A program made the position numbers and the translations under genes. Under the pieces are notes generated by a model. It searched no databases, was not told where the DNA came from, and saw only the letters and a program-made list of their open reading frames with translations. A DNA stretch of 25,647 bases from Spirochaetaceae bacterium (GTDB taxonomy: Bacteria > Spirochaetota > Spirochaetia > Treponematales > Breznakiellaceae): contig JAITXS010000132.1 in the NCBI GenBank assembly GCA_031284645.1, positions 1 through 25,647 of the forward strand, in the 5' to 3' direction. Shown piece after piece: positions 8,063 to 15,789 of this stretch (positions are counted from its first letter, which is position 1; the number at the start of each line of letters is the position of its first letter).

Positions 8063-10020
8063 ATCAGTTATGGACAAGGCGGGCCTTGTTCGCCGGATCA
8101 GTCCTCATTGTCGGTGCGGTCTTGGGATTTATCTGGATACTGAATATCAACCAATCAGAGGAATTAAAACAGACTTTTTTATTGTACATTCTGATACTCT
8201 GGTTTTTTGCTACTCTGGCTTTCGCTCTATTTTACTTTAAAGGAGTTATTTTTCGTGTTTCAGGTGCATTAGAACGCAGCCGTATTATTACGCTATTAGG
8301 AAGCATACTGCTTATTGTACAGATAACATTTGCTTTTGTAAACTTTGTGTATCGTGAGACACAGTTTACCTTCACAGCCTATGATCACGCACGGGAATTA
8401 TACCATTCGATAGACTGGAATATGCCGGCGGATATGCTGGATAAGCAATGCGGTGTTTTGCCTTTAGACATAGATCAACTCTATGTGCTTGACAATCAGG
8501 GACAGCTGCTCTACGCGAAGCCTCTACTTCCGGCAGATGCCTCCGTAGATTATCAACCCTTAGATCGTTATACCTTTCCCTTGAAAAGCGGATTGCTGGG
8601 TATGCATATATCAAAAACCTACCATTTTTCCTTTATCAGATCTGTTTTGTTTGATCTGTTTACGATCTTGGTCGTTTCACTTTTCTTTAGTTTTGAGCTG
8701 GTCTTGCTGCTTATCCGCATTATCGAAACAAAAATAGCAGCGCATAAACAAGATCTTGGAGAAGAAGATCCTTTTAAAGAAAGGGATATGATAGAAAGCC
8801 GCCCGCCGGATCATTGTATAAACTATATCAGGCCGATTGCCTTTCTTTTCTATTTTGCCTCCCGTATGTCCGCGACTTTTCTGCCGGTGATGGCGGCAGA
8901 ATTATCAAAAGCCGCCTTTGACGGCTCCTCCGGCGGCATCGCGGCAAGTATTCCGCAATCAGCGGAAACACTTTTTACCTGCGTGGCTATTTTATTTGCT
9001 TCCGAAATGATCATAAAAAAAGGATGGAAACAACCCTTCCTCATGGGTATTGGTTTTGTCATTGCCGGAACCTTTTTGTCGGCTTTTACTTATTCGTTTG
9101 TTATCTTTGTCTCTGCCCGCGCTCTTGTCGGCCTTGGATACGGATTTTGCTGGATGACGCTGCGGAATTTATCTTTGTTCGGGATGAACGCTCATGAGCG
9201 CTCTTGGGGGTTTGCCATGTTTAACGCCGGTTTATACGCCGGTATGAACTGCGGGCAAGTAACAGGATCCATCCTTGCGGATTTCTTCGGCTATCAGATT
9301 ATTTTTGTGATATCGGCACTGGCAAGTGTTGTAAGCGGAATCGCCGTGCTTTTTATCAAAAATGATCGTCTGAATGTACCTGAGGGGAAAGCCGAGTCCC
9401 GCACAGCTGTCCGGCCGAATACCGGAGGGAATAAGCGCGATCTTATACAAATGCTCACAGTCCTTTTACTGTTGGTTGCACCCTCCTGTATTATGGTCGG
9501 CTATTCGGAATTCTACCTCCCCATTCATATGCTTGATATCGGAGGCAGCACATCCGATGTAGGCCGTATCTTACTCCTCTACGGATTGGTTGTTGTCTAT
9601 CTTGGACCTAAAATGACTCAATTTGTAAGAAAACATTCCGGAGGGGGCATGGGCATTACTATTGCGTATAATATCTTACTGGCGATCGGACTTGTAATCG
9701 CCGGTCTGTGGGGCGGTTTTCTCGGCATCGCTGTGGCTATGGTTATCATCGGTTTGGCGGACGGATTTGGATTCGGCGCGCAAAATGAATTTGTTTTGGC
9801 TTTGCCGTTTATGTCCAGGATGCATCCGGGCAGGGCGTTTTCATTGTTTAGTTTTTTAAAAAAACTTACCGGAATGTTAGGCCCCATTGTATTTGCCGCT
9901 GCTTTGAGTTTCCCCGGCGGACAGAGTATTGTTATTATCGGGATAATCATCATCGTTTTTGCATTGCTGTCATTGGTAATAGGGAAACACTTCCACCAAA
10001 CGGATCCGGCCTGGCAGTAA
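8059..10020 (+). CDS. MFS-type membrane protein with N-terminal sensor-like module
   Basis: This is a 653-residue inner-membrane protein. It starts with three hydrophobic segments (about 9-28, 38-58, 76-97). An extracytoplasmic stretch of about 100 residues follows (98-198, containing the PAS/Cache-like string IDQLYVLDNQGQLLYAKPL), and a fourth segment lies at about 199-225. The rest (about 250-645) is a major facilitator domain, with RALVGLGYGFCWMTLRN and GLYAGMNCGQVTGSILADFFGY matching the TM4-TM5 region of that family. Ordinary MFS carriers have about 400 residues, so the first 250 are an addition. Its start overlaps the phosphatase gene by ATGA, so the two proteins probably act together. 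The cargo is unknown, and it may act as a receptor rather than a pump. Confidence 0.82.
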   Translation: MNQLWTRRALFAGSVLIVGAVLGFIWILNINQSEELKQTFLLYILILWFFATLAFALFYFKGVIFRVSGALERSRIITLLGSILLIVQITFAFVNFVYRETQFTFTAYDHARELYHSIDWNMPADMLDKQCGVLPLDIDQLYVLDNQGQLLYAKPLLPADASVDYQPLDRYTFPLKSGLLGMHISKTYHFSFIRSVLFDLFTILVVSLFFSFELVLLLIRIIETKIAAHKQDLGEEDPFKERDMIESRPPDHCINYIRPIAFLFYFASRMSATFLPVMAAELSKAAFDGSSGGIAASIPQSAETLFTCVAILFASEMIIKKGWKQPFLMGIGFVIAGTFLSAFTYSFVIFVSARALVGLGYGFCWMTLRNLSLFGMNAHERSWGFAMFNAGLYAGMNCGQVTGSILADFFGYQIIFVISALASVVSGIAVLFIKNDRLNVPEGKAESRTAVRPNTGGNKRDLIQMLTVLLLLVAPSCIMVGYSEFYLPIHMLDIGGSTSDVGRILLLYGLVVVYLGPKMTQFVRKHSGGGMGITIAYNILLAIGLVIAGLWGGFLGIAVAMVIIGLADGFGFGAQNEFVLALPFMSRMHPGRAFSLFSFLKKLTGMLGPIVFAAALSFPGGQSIVIIGIIIIVFALLSLVIGKHFHQTDPAWQ

Positions 10021-10067
10021 TGCTTAAGTTCGGACATAAAAAATGATATCCGCCGGATCCGATTTTT
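10001..10067 (+). terminator. Possible terminator at the end of the transporter gene
   Basis: CGGATCCGGC (10001-10010) is a perfect inverted repeat of GCCGGATCCG (10052-10061), and the second arm is followed at once by ATTTTTA. The 41-base loop holds the stop codon and is longer than usual. The genes on either side converge, so a terminator is expected here. Confidence 0.4.
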
Positions 10068-11193
10068 AGGGGAACTCTTGTTCGGACATTGTAGAGCTGA
10101 GTTTAGCTTTTCCTATCAGTGCAAAAAGCGCGGTAAAAGATTTTACCAGCATCTGTTTTGTCTCTTTATCGGCATTCCAAAATGATGTAAAAATACGCCG
10201 GGTATTTGAAAAACGGTGATCTAAAAATTGGGAAACTGATTGGATTTCAGTCTCTTGAAGTATCGTATACAAGCCTTCGATTAATTGTTCCCGTTGAGTA
10301 TTATCCATCCCGTTTATCCATGCCATAATAGATCGGTTAAGGCTCGCTGACTTTTCATCAATAGCAGGCTCCCTGATAAAACTGTCACTCAGTACTTCCC
10401 ATGTCCAGAGGCTGTGCTGCCGCAAACCAGCCGCTTTGCTTGCCACTACTATAGAATCATAATCATGCTCAAAAAGAAGGCCAATGATAGACCCCTGCGG
10501 AATAAACGAATGAATTTTAGATTTTATATTTTTATATCCTGCATTTGACAAAAATGAGGCTTTAAAACCCGGGCCATCATTGCTGTAAATTGCTTTAATA
10601 CGTTTTTGCGTTTTCGGCTTACAGCAGGATGCCGAATAAATCGCAAGATTACCGCCTTTTGAATGTCCGCACACATAGAAAGACCCCCAGAAATGTTTTG
10701 CCGCGTTTTCAAGATAATTGACCGCTTCATTTTGTGCGGGAACTGCTGCGTCAAGAGCAAGATTAAAATCTTCTTTCCATCCGACAAGAGAGGAGTCTGT
10801 CCCTCGAAACGCAATACAGGGTCTTTCTTTTTTCGGGAAAATCGTCATAGCCGAAAACTGAACTTGCTGCTCTTTATCAATTTTGTTGACATACGCGGCA
10901 ATACGAATATTTCTAAAACGCTCAGAATAGGCAAGCGCCCGTATCAAGCGGCTGTCTTGTGCATAAGTATCAGGGAAATGTTCGGAAAAACACTGGTTTT
11001 CAGTGTGCCTTTCCGCCATCATTTCCACAGCAGCGGCCAGAGTCGTGTAGGGCTTTTTATAATCAGCGCTAATAATACCATCAAAATTATAATAAGAGAG
11101 CAATGAAAAAACAATGTTGTCTACTTCGTTAAAAGGACGTGTCTTAAATGACAGATCTCCGCGTGTTAAGACATAATCAAGCACATTTGCCAT
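10066..11193 (-). CDS. DUF2974 (Mbeg1-like) alpha/beta-hydrolase
   Basis: This is a 375-residue cytoplasmic protein of the DUF2974/Mbeg1-like family, recognised from its N-terminus (MANVLDYVLTRGDLSF, FNEVDNIVFSLLSY) and the lipase elbow GHSKGGNLAIYSA with nucleophile Ser178. FRGTDSSLVGWKEDFN is the segment before the elbow that lipase-3-like folds carry. There is no signal peptide. A lipase or esterase activity is inferred from the fold, and no substrate is known to me. The gene lies 16 bases downstream of cdd on the same strand, so it is likely the second gene of that transcript. Its own ribosome-binding site (AAAGGCGG) is modest. Confidence 0.85.
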   Translation of the reverse strand: MANVLDYVLTRGDLSFKTRPFNEVDNIVFSLLSYYNFDGIISADYKKPYTTLAAAVEMMAERHTENQCFSEHFPDTYAQDSRLIRALAYSERFRNIRIAAYVNKIDKEQQVQFSAMTIFPKKERPCIAFRGTDSSLVGWKEDFNLALDAAVPAQNEAVNYLENAAKHFWGSFYVCGHSKGGNLAIYSASCCKPKTQKRIKAIYSNDGPGFKASFLSNAGYKNIKSKIHSFIPQGSIIGLLFEHDYDSIVVASKAAGLRQHSLWTWEVLSDSFIREPAIDEKSASLNRSIMAWINGMDNTQREQLIEGLYTILQETEIQSVSQFLDHRFSNTRRIFTSFWNADKETKQMLVKSFTALFALIGKAKLSSTMSEQEFP

Positions 11194-11209
11194 ATAAGAG
11201 CCGCCTTTG

Positions 11210-11635
11210 CTACTTTAAATTATCGGGGCCGAAGCTTTCCGGCAGAAGCTGTTCCAGAGTATAACTGGTAATTTTTTCAGGCGCATTAAGCGGGGCAAGA
11301 AGAATTCGGAATGTCGCGGGCTCTGTAAATTCACGGATAAACTGCCTGCATACACCGCAGGGAGCGCAGATATGGTCAAGATTACCGCCTTCTTTCCCTC
11401 CGACAATGGCTATAGCCTCAAAATCTTTATCCCCTTCACTAAGCGCCTTGGAAAAAGCCGTCCTCTCGGCACAGATTCCCGGCGTGAAAGCAGCGTTCTC
11501 AATATTACAGCCCAGATACAATTTCCCGTTTTTAGCAAGCAGAGCCGCACCCACGGAAAAATCGGAATACGGTGAATATGATTTTTCACGCGCTTTAACC
11601 GCCCATTGAATAAGCTCCGCATCGCATATCGGCAT
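11210..11635 (-). CDS. cdd: Cytidine deaminase
   Basis: This is a small homotetramer-type cytidine/deoxycytidine deaminase for pyrimidine salvage. From ATG 11635 it has 141 residues, typical of the family. That ATG has AAAGGAGATG a few bases upstream, so I prefer it to a start 33 bases earlier. The zinc and catalytic motifs are intact: ENAAFTPGICAERTA with the CAE core, and CAPCGVCRQFIREF supplying the other two cysteines. SYSPYSDFSVGAALL near the N-terminus and the substrate-site Asn-Glu in CNIENAAF are also standard. It is followed by the DUF2974 gene after 16 bases. Confidence 0.95.
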   Translation of the reverse strand: MPICDAELIQWAVKAREKSYSPYSDFSVGAALLAKNGKLYLGCNIENAAFTPGICAERTAFSKALSEGDKDFEAIAIVGGKEGGNLDHICAPCGVCRQFIREFTEPATFRILLAPLNAPEKITSYTLEQLLPESFGPDNLK

Positions 11636-11667
11636 ATAAACATCTCCTTTGGTAGTCATCTGCCTCA

Positions 11668-11673
11668 AGTATA
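11668..11673 (-). promoter_or_regulatory. -10 box for cdd
   Basis: Read on the minus strand this is TATACT, 32 bases before the cdd ATG. I could not find a convincing -35 element at the right spacing. Confidence 0.35.
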
Positions 11674-11685
11674 CCGTTATTGAAG

Positions 11686-11720
11686 GCTATAGGGTATAGG
11701 TATTGGATTAATTTTAGTAA
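11686..11720. repeat. Copy of a dispersed GGGTATAGG-type intergenic repeat
   Basis: The stretch ATAGGGTATAGGTATTGG followed by TTAGTAAT resembles the minus-strand reading of 24900-24931 (ATAGGGTTCAGGGTATTGG then TTAGTAAT). It lies in the divergent cdd/HAD promoter region. Confidence 0.45.
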
Positions 11721-11729
11721 TGCGTGCCC

Positions 11730-11758
11730 TTGCGGCCGGGGCCTCGTTTTGTTATCAT
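11730..11758 (+). promoter_or_regulatory. Promoter of the HAD phosphatase gene
   Basis: TTGCGG (11730-11735), a 17-base spacer and TATCAT (11753-11758). Transcription would start near 11765, about two bases before the ATG at 11767, so the mRNA would be nearly leaderless. Confidence 0.5.
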
Positions 11759-11766
11759 AGATTGAT

Positions 11767-12603
11767 ATGTTGAACATCAAAATGATCGCGCTTGACCTTG
11801 ATGATACAGTCCTTCGTTCGGATTTGAGTATATCAAAACGGACGAGGAATGTTGTAAAAGAGGCCTTACGGACCGGTATTGTTGTCGTGCTTGCAACAGG
11901 GAGAGTGCCGGACGCTCTTTTAAATATAGTAAAGCTTTTAGGCCTGGACAAGAATCCGGGTTATCTTGTCTGCGGCAATGGCTCGCTAACTATGGATAGC
12001 AAAACCCGGACGATTGTTGATGAAGTATTATTACCGCAGAAAGCCGCGCTTGCCGCTTTTGATTTAATTGATGCAGAAGGCTTTGCCGCCCAGATATACG
12101 ATGATAACTATATTTTTGTTTCACGACAAAACGAATTTTCCGATGCCGACCATAAATTAACCGGTCTCAAACAGATAGTTCCGAAAGATTTTCGATCCCT
12201 GCTCATTGAAAAAGGTTCCCATAAGATAGTTGTTCCCGGTGACCCCATGCTTTTAAAACCACTTGAGGAAATTCTCCGTAATGTCATGGGGAATGCAATT
12301 ACGCTTTTTACCAGTAAACCGTATTTCCTTGAGATTTTACCGCCGAACTGTGATAAAGGCAGCGCACTGGCGAATATCGCAAAAAACCGAAACATAAAAC
12401 GGGAAGAAGTCATGGCTTTCGGGGACTCAATGAACGATGAGGCTATGCTCCGCTGGGCAGGCTGTAGCGTTGCAATGTGCAACGGCGATGAGCGGATAAA
12501 AAAAATAGCCCGCCTGGTAACGGAAAAATCCAACGATGATGACGGTGTTGCCGAATTTATCGAACGCTATGTCCTTAATCGCGAGCCGCTGCCACCTGTT
12601 TAA
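11767..12603 (+). CDS. Cof-type HAD-superfamily phosphatase (HAD-IIB)
   Basis: This is a cytoplasmic sugar-phosphate or nucleotide phosphatase of the Cof/YidA group. The 278-residue length is normal. Motif I is LDLDDTVL with nucleophile D10 and acid D12. Motif II Thr lies in VVLATGR. Motif III Lys is in CDKGSALA. Motif IV is FGDSMNDEAML, followed by the family string AGCSVAMCNGDERIKKIA. The cap domain falls between motifs II and III, as in type IIB. The start ATG 11767 has no ribosome-binding site. ATG 11782 (M6) is an alternative, but the promoter position favours 11767. The natural substrate cannot be told from sequence. Confidence 0.92.
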   Translation: MLNIKMIALDLDDTVLRSDLSISKRTRNVVKEALRTGIVVVLATGRVPDALLNIVKLLGLDKNPGYLVCGNGSLTMDSKTRTIVDEVLLPQKAALAAFDLIDAEGFAAQIYDDNYIFVSRQNEFSDADHKLTGLKQIVPKDFRSLLIEKGSHKIVVPGDPMLLKPLEEILRNVMGNAITLFTSKPYFLEILPPNCDKGSALANIAKNRNIKREEVMAFGDSMNDEAMLRWAGCSVAMCNGDERIKKIARLVTEKSNDDDGVAEFIERYVLNREPLPPV

Positions 12604-12631
12604 TTGCCCCGCGCGTGTCCTGTCGGCGGAA

Positions 12632-13003
12632 TTACTGCACCAAAGAGTTTGCGGCAGTTTCAGCCTGAGCTTTTGAATCGTAGATCTGCAGTTCGGATTC
12701 AAGAAGCCAGCCGGAATAATTGCCGTCCGATACAAACACCCATCTGCTTGTTTTATCGTTTACCAGCAAAGGGCGGCGCTCCAGTATTTCGACAATGGCA
12801 CCTTTACGCACAATACCGACCGACTCCCCGGTATCGCCCCGTTTATCAAGAATATGCGCATAACTTGATCCGATTACGCCGTAACCGATAAGAGATCGGG
12901 AGAGCGGCAGCGTTACCAGAGGGAGCATTTCTTTCTCAGCTGTCATGCGCTTACAAGAGATCGCCAGAAATAATGCTAAAAATAAAAAGAATATCCTCTT
13001 CAT
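12632..13003 (-). CDS. SH3-like domain lipoprotein
   Basis: From ATG 13003 this is a 123-residue protein with a lysine-arginine start and a hydrophobic signal (MKRIFFLFLALFLAISCKR). The LAISC string is a lax spirochaete-style lipobox, so it is probably a lipoprotein. After it comes a bacterial SH3-like region at about residues 42-104 (GVIGSSYAHILDK, GIVRKGAIVEILERR, SGWLLESEL). Such domains usually bind peptidoglycan or other periplasmic partners. A start 36 bases upstream would put 12 residues before the signal peptide and is less likely. It lies 76 bases downstream of the NUDIX gene on the same strand. Its function is unknown. Confidence 0.75.
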   Translation of the reverse strand: MKRIFFLFLALFLAISCKRMTAEKEMLPLVTLPLSRSLIGYGVIGSSYAHILDKRGDTGESVGIVRKGAIVEILERRPLLVNDKTSRWVFVSDGNYSGWLLESELQIYDSKAQAETAANSLVQ

Positions 13004-13079
13004 AGCGTATTTTCTTAAAATGCACCCTTCCCGCATCACAATCCGGCATAATGCACGAGCAAGAGAACTCCTGCGGCTT

Positions 13080-13472
13080 TCATTCTTCGCCCGTCTTCGA
13101 CCCGATAAAAGGCAGTAACATTAAATCAGAAGGGGTAAAATCCAGGGTTTTTATTTCAGATATATCAACCCAACGCCATTCATCATGTTCGTTTAACGTC
13201 AGATCAAAGCTTAAAAAATAAACGCTATACGCCTTTAATACCCGTTTTATCCCTTTATGCTCAAAAGATGATTCCCCAAGAAACTTACCACAACGTATCC
13301 CGACATTGAATTCCTCGAAAAATTCACGGACAATACAGGCCTCTTCGTTTTCTCCTTCCTCAACTTTACCGCCCGGAAACTCCCATTTCCCGCCCATATC
13401 ACCGCCCATTTTCCGGCGTGCAACAAAAATCTTGCCGCTTTTACCGGCAATACCCGCAACAGATATATTCAT
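13080..13472 (-). CDS. NUDIX hydrolase (MutT/8-oxo-dGTPase-like)
   Basis: This is a 130-residue NUDIX enzyme that cleaves nucleoside diphosphate derivatives. The box is present as GKVEEGENEEACIVREFFEE (residues 37-56). All the metal-binding glutamates are kept, but the glycine normally found two residues after REFFEE is Asn in FNV. KWEFPGGKVEEGE and WRWVDISEIKTLDFTPSD are typical of the MutT group, which cleanses the nucleotide pool of 8-oxo-dGTP. The ATG lies one base after the stop of the upstream membrane protein and lacks a good ribosome-binding site, so it is probably translated by re-initiation. Confidence 0.88.
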   Translation of the reverse strand: MNISVAGIAGKSGKIFVARRKMGGDMGGKWEFPGGKVEEGENEEACIVREFFEEFNVGIRCGKFLGESSFEHKGIKRVLKAYSVYFLSFDLTLNEHDEWRWVDISEIKTLDFTPSDLMLLPFIGSKTGEE

Positions 13473-13473
13473 T

Positions 13474-13920
13474 CTAAATAAACATAAAACTGGGCAATAA
13501 AAAATGCAAAATACCCGCGATAATACTGATGTACCCTATTGTTCTTTGATTTGCGCGGAGCACTAATACAATCATATTATTATTTTTCCTGAAAAAGTCA
13601 CTATCCGGAACAGAAACCGGACTTTCCGCATCAGAGAACGTAAACGTAGAATCTTTGCCAAGATATTCGTATATCAACGTAAGTCCGGAGAGAACACCGG
13701 CAAGAGCAGGAAATAAGTCACCTAAAATCGGCGTAGTGCCGTCTATCGGATTAATCAGTACAAGAAGTCCCGTTAAAACCGTGAGTATCCCCAAAACAAA
13801 GCGATACGTATCAATATGCTGTAATGCTCTGTCCGTGCTTTTTTTCTCACCAAAACCCCTAAGAATCATAATTCCAGCGGCTGTGTCACAAAAAACAGAC
13901 AGAAAATAAAGCTGCAACAT
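13474..13920 (-). CDS. Hypothetical membrane protein with about four helices
   Basis: I do not recognise the family. The 148-residue protein has hydrophobic segments at about 3-22, 42-58, 67-84 and 125-145. A polar loop of about 35 residues lies between the third and fourth (KDSTFTFSDAESPVSVPDSD). AAGGAG lies 10 bases before the ATG and a TATACT box further upstream. It heads a minus-strand run with the NUDIX gene, one base apart, so the two share a transcript. It may be a small integral inner-membrane protein of unknown role. The tight coupling supports a real gene. Confidence 0.7.
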   Translation of the reverse strand: MLQLYFLSVFCDTAAGIMILRGFGEKKSTDRALQHIDTYRFVLGILTVLTGLLVLINPIDGTTPILGDLFPALAGVLSGLTLIYEYLGKDSTFTFSDAESPVSVPDSDFFRKNNNMIVLVLRANQRTIGYISIIAGILHFLLPSFMFI

Positions 13921-14112
13921 CGCAGGCAGACTCCTTGTGTATATCTTAGTATAAATGAAAGCACAGAAATTTCCAAGTGGCTGCCCGCCGACAGGCGGAC
14001 TGGTGAACGTATTTAAGCGATAAGACAGAACGCGCGCCTCACTATTTAAAGATATTTCTTATGGTATATCGCCCAAGTCTGCGCCCTCTGTGCGAGTCCG
14101 GCATATTTTTGT

Positions 14113-14118
14113 TATTAT
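14113..14118 (+). promoter_or_regulatory. -10 box for the uracil-DNA glycosylase gene
   Basis: TATTAT ends 6 bases before ATG 14125, so transcription would begin at about the start codon itself. The -35 region (GTGCGA at 14090-14095) is poor. No ribosome-binding site is present. Confidence 0.35.
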
Positions 14119-14124
14119 AACAAT

Positions 14125-14949
14125 ATGACCGGTTCACAAAAAAACACGCTTGCTTATTTTTTTGATCTTGCGGACGCCTCGCTTTCAACAGGATATCACA
14201 ATTTATACACAAAGTATGCGTTTCAGGATGATGCGGCGAAAAATGACGCGAAAAAGACGGCTGATCCTGTTATACCGGGCAGTACCATAGATCAGGAAAA
14301 CCGGAAATCCGATGATTCAGGGACAGCACCTGTGTTTGATGCAGACGATTCGCTTGAAAAGATTGCCGGAGAAATCCGAATGTGTTCCGCCTGCAAACTG
14401 AGCGCCCAGCGAAAAAACGCCGTCCCCGGTGAAGGTATCTCCCGCCCGCTTGTTCTTGTTGTCGGCGAAGGCCCCGGCGCAGATGAAGACGCGCTGGGAA
14501 GACCATTTGTTGGCCGCGCCGGAGGACTCCTTGACAAAATGCTTGAGAGCATCGGGCTTTCCCGTGAAAAAAACTGTTTTATCGCCAATATCGTAAAATG
14601 CAGGCCACCAAACAACCGTGATCCGGAAAATGATGAATCGACCGTCTGCATTCACTTTCTTGAACGTCAAATTGATGTCTTAAAACCGCTTGTCATTTTA
14701 AGCCTTGGGAAAATATCGGCAGGTCTGTTGCTTAATACAAACGAAAGTATAAGTCGTCTCAGGGGAAGCTGGAAATTGTACCGCCGTATTCCCCTCCTTC
14801 CGACCTTTCATCCGAGTTATCTGCTGCGGGACGAACATCAAAAAGCCTTCGCATGGGAAGACATGAAGTCGCTGTGCCGCCGCCTAGCGGAATTAAGTCC
14901 CTTGTATGCAGCTGAAACAGCGGAATTACGTGTCTCCAGAAAAATATAA
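14125..14949 (+). CDS. Family 4 (Fe-S) uracil-DNA glycosylase
   Basis: This enzyme removes uracil from DNA in base-excision repair. The catalytic domain covers about residues 75-265. A [4Fe-4S] cluster would be bound by C87 and C90 (CSAC), C159 (VKCRPPNNR) and C175. GEGPGADEDALGRPFVGRAG is the uracil-binding and catalytic loop, and HPSYLL (229-234) is the DNA-insertion motif. These mark the thermophile-type UDGa family also common in spirochaetes and other bacteria. The first 75 or so residues are polar and variable, longer than in the compact 190-220-residue members, and their role is unknown. No ribosome-binding site precedes the ATG. The gene stands alone between divergent and downstream promoters. 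Confidence 0.92.
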   Translation: MTGSQKNTLAYFFDLADASLSTGYHNLYTKYAFQDDAAKNDAKKTADPVIPGSTIDQENRKSDDSGTAPVFDADDSLEKIAGEIRMCSACKLSAQRKNAVPGEGISRPLVLVVGEGPGADEDALGRPFVGRAGGLLDKMLESIGLSREKNCFIANIVKCRPPNNRDPENDESTVCIHFLERQIDVLKPLVILSLGKISAGLLLNTNESISRLRGSWKLYRRIPLLPTFHPSYLLRDEHQKAFAWEDMKSLCRRLAELSPLYAAETAELRVSRKI

Positions 14950-15024
14950 GGTCAACGTTGTAGTCGGGGAGCTTTCGTGCGTGAGCCATGAGCCCAGGAT
15001 GATGCTTTTAAATAAGAATTTTTG

Positions 15025-15046
15025 CCTTGCAGGACACCTTGCAGGA
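15025..15046 (+). repeat. Tandem direct repeat upstream of the cheW promoter
   Basis: CCTTGCAGGA occurs at 15025-15034 and again at 15037-15046, two bases apart. The pair lies just upstream of the -35 box of cheW, where an activator might bind. The 12-base period is close to one helix turn. Confidence 0.6.
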
Positions 15047-15052
15047 AGCTAC

Positions 15053-15081
15053 TTGTCAAAACAGCATGATTTTCATATAAT
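15053..15081 (+). promoter_or_regulatory. Promoter of cheW
   Basis: TTGTCA (15053-15058), a 17-base spacer and a perfect TATAAT (15076-15081). Transcription would begin near 15088, just ahead of the AAAGGAAAG ribosome-binding site. Confidence 0.75.
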
Positions 15082-15098
15082 ATAACAAAGGAAAGATT

Positions 15099-15566
15099 AT
15101 GGCAGAACAATTACAGATGGTAACTTTTCAACTTGCACAAGAGCTGTACGGGGTTAATATCCTTGACGTTAAAGAGATTGTCCGCGTGCAGGACGTCCGT
15201 GTCATTCCGAATGCGCCGTCATATGTTGAAGGAATTTTTAATCTTCGCAGTGAAATTATTCCGATAATCAATCTTCACAAGCGTTTTGCATTAAAAACCA
15301 TCATTGCATCGCATGAAGACGAACTCCTTTCGGGCTTTGTTATTATTGATATTGACGGTATGAAGCTCGGTGTTATTATAGATCGCGTGTCACGTGTTGT
15401 TACCATCAATACCGCTGAAATTCAGGCCCCCCCGCAGATGATAAGCGGTATTGGTGCTGAATATATACGGGGCGTTGTCCGACAAAGCGGTGATTACCTT
15501 ATTATTCTTAATATCAGAAGCCTCTTTAATCCGAAAGAATTACAAAAAATCGCCAAGTTAAGCTGA
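15099..15566 (+). CDS. cheW: Chemotaxis coupling protein CheW
   Basis: This 155-residue adaptor links chemoreceptors to the histidine kinase CheA at the cytoplasmic face of the membrane. It is a single CheW domain with the usual landmarks: MVTFQLAQELYGVNILDVKEIVR at the N-terminus, IPNAPSYVEGIFNLRSEIIPIINL in the core, and VIIDRVSRVVTI and QIISGIG-like QMISGIGAEYIRGVV toward the end. The start has a good ribosome-binding site (AAAGGAAAG) and a strong promoter. No cheA or receptor gene is next to it, so it is a free-standing gene. One of several CheW paralogues is likely in a motile spirochaete. Confidence 0.95.
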   Translation: MAEQLQMVTFQLAQELYGVNILDVKEIVRVQDVRVIPNAPSYVEGIFNLRSEIIPIINLHKRFALKTIIASHEDELLSGFVIIDIDGMKLGVIIDRVSRVVTINTAEIQAPPQMISGIGAEYIRGVVRQSGDYLIILNIRSLFNPKELQKIAKLS

Positions 15567-15586
15567 TATTTGAAACCGATTTCTGT

Positions 15587-15597
15587 CCCCCCCCCCC
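15587..15597 (+). repeat. Poly-C tract of 11 bases
   Basis: Eleven C residues in a row start 20 bases after the cheW stop. The tract is intergenic between convergent cheW and ptsH. Homopolymers this long are prone to slippage and to length errors in sequencing. Confidence 0.9.
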
Positions 15598-15611
15598 ATC
15601 AATTCGGGCTT

Positions 15612-15641
15612 CGGAGCAGTTCCTCCGGGGGTTTTTATTTT
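15612..15641 (+). terminator. Rho-independent terminator of cheW
   Basis: CGGAG (15612-15616) pairs with CTCCG (15623-15627) around CAGTTC, and GGGG then TTTTTATTTT follow. The poly-C tract upstream could also pair with the G-run (15627-15631), giving a longer outer stem. Confidence 0.6.
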
Positions 15642-15789
15642 GGCTAACAGATTTGGTTTGCTCTCGTTCAAAACAAAAATCAGACGGAAACGAACTTAAA
15701 CGGGCCTGCGCTTCAGTATAAAAAAAGCATATTAACGTCTTAATCTTGCGAAAAGGGAACTCATCACCAACATCCGTTTTACCTGGAAA

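Noticed and set aside
12117..12132. Partial parS-like string TGTTTCACGACAAAAC
   Set aside because: Only one half-site matches the TGTTTCACGTGAAACA consensus, and it lies inside the HAD coding sequence far from parAB.
13985..13998. CCGCC-GACA-GGCGG hairpin upstream of the UDG gene
   Set aside because: It is only five base pairs with no T-run and no clear link to a promoter.
14906..15085. 59-residue plus-strand frame overlapping the end of the UDG gene
   Set aside because: It has no ribosome-binding site and no recognisable family, and it runs through the cheW promoter and direct repeats. It is most likely chance.
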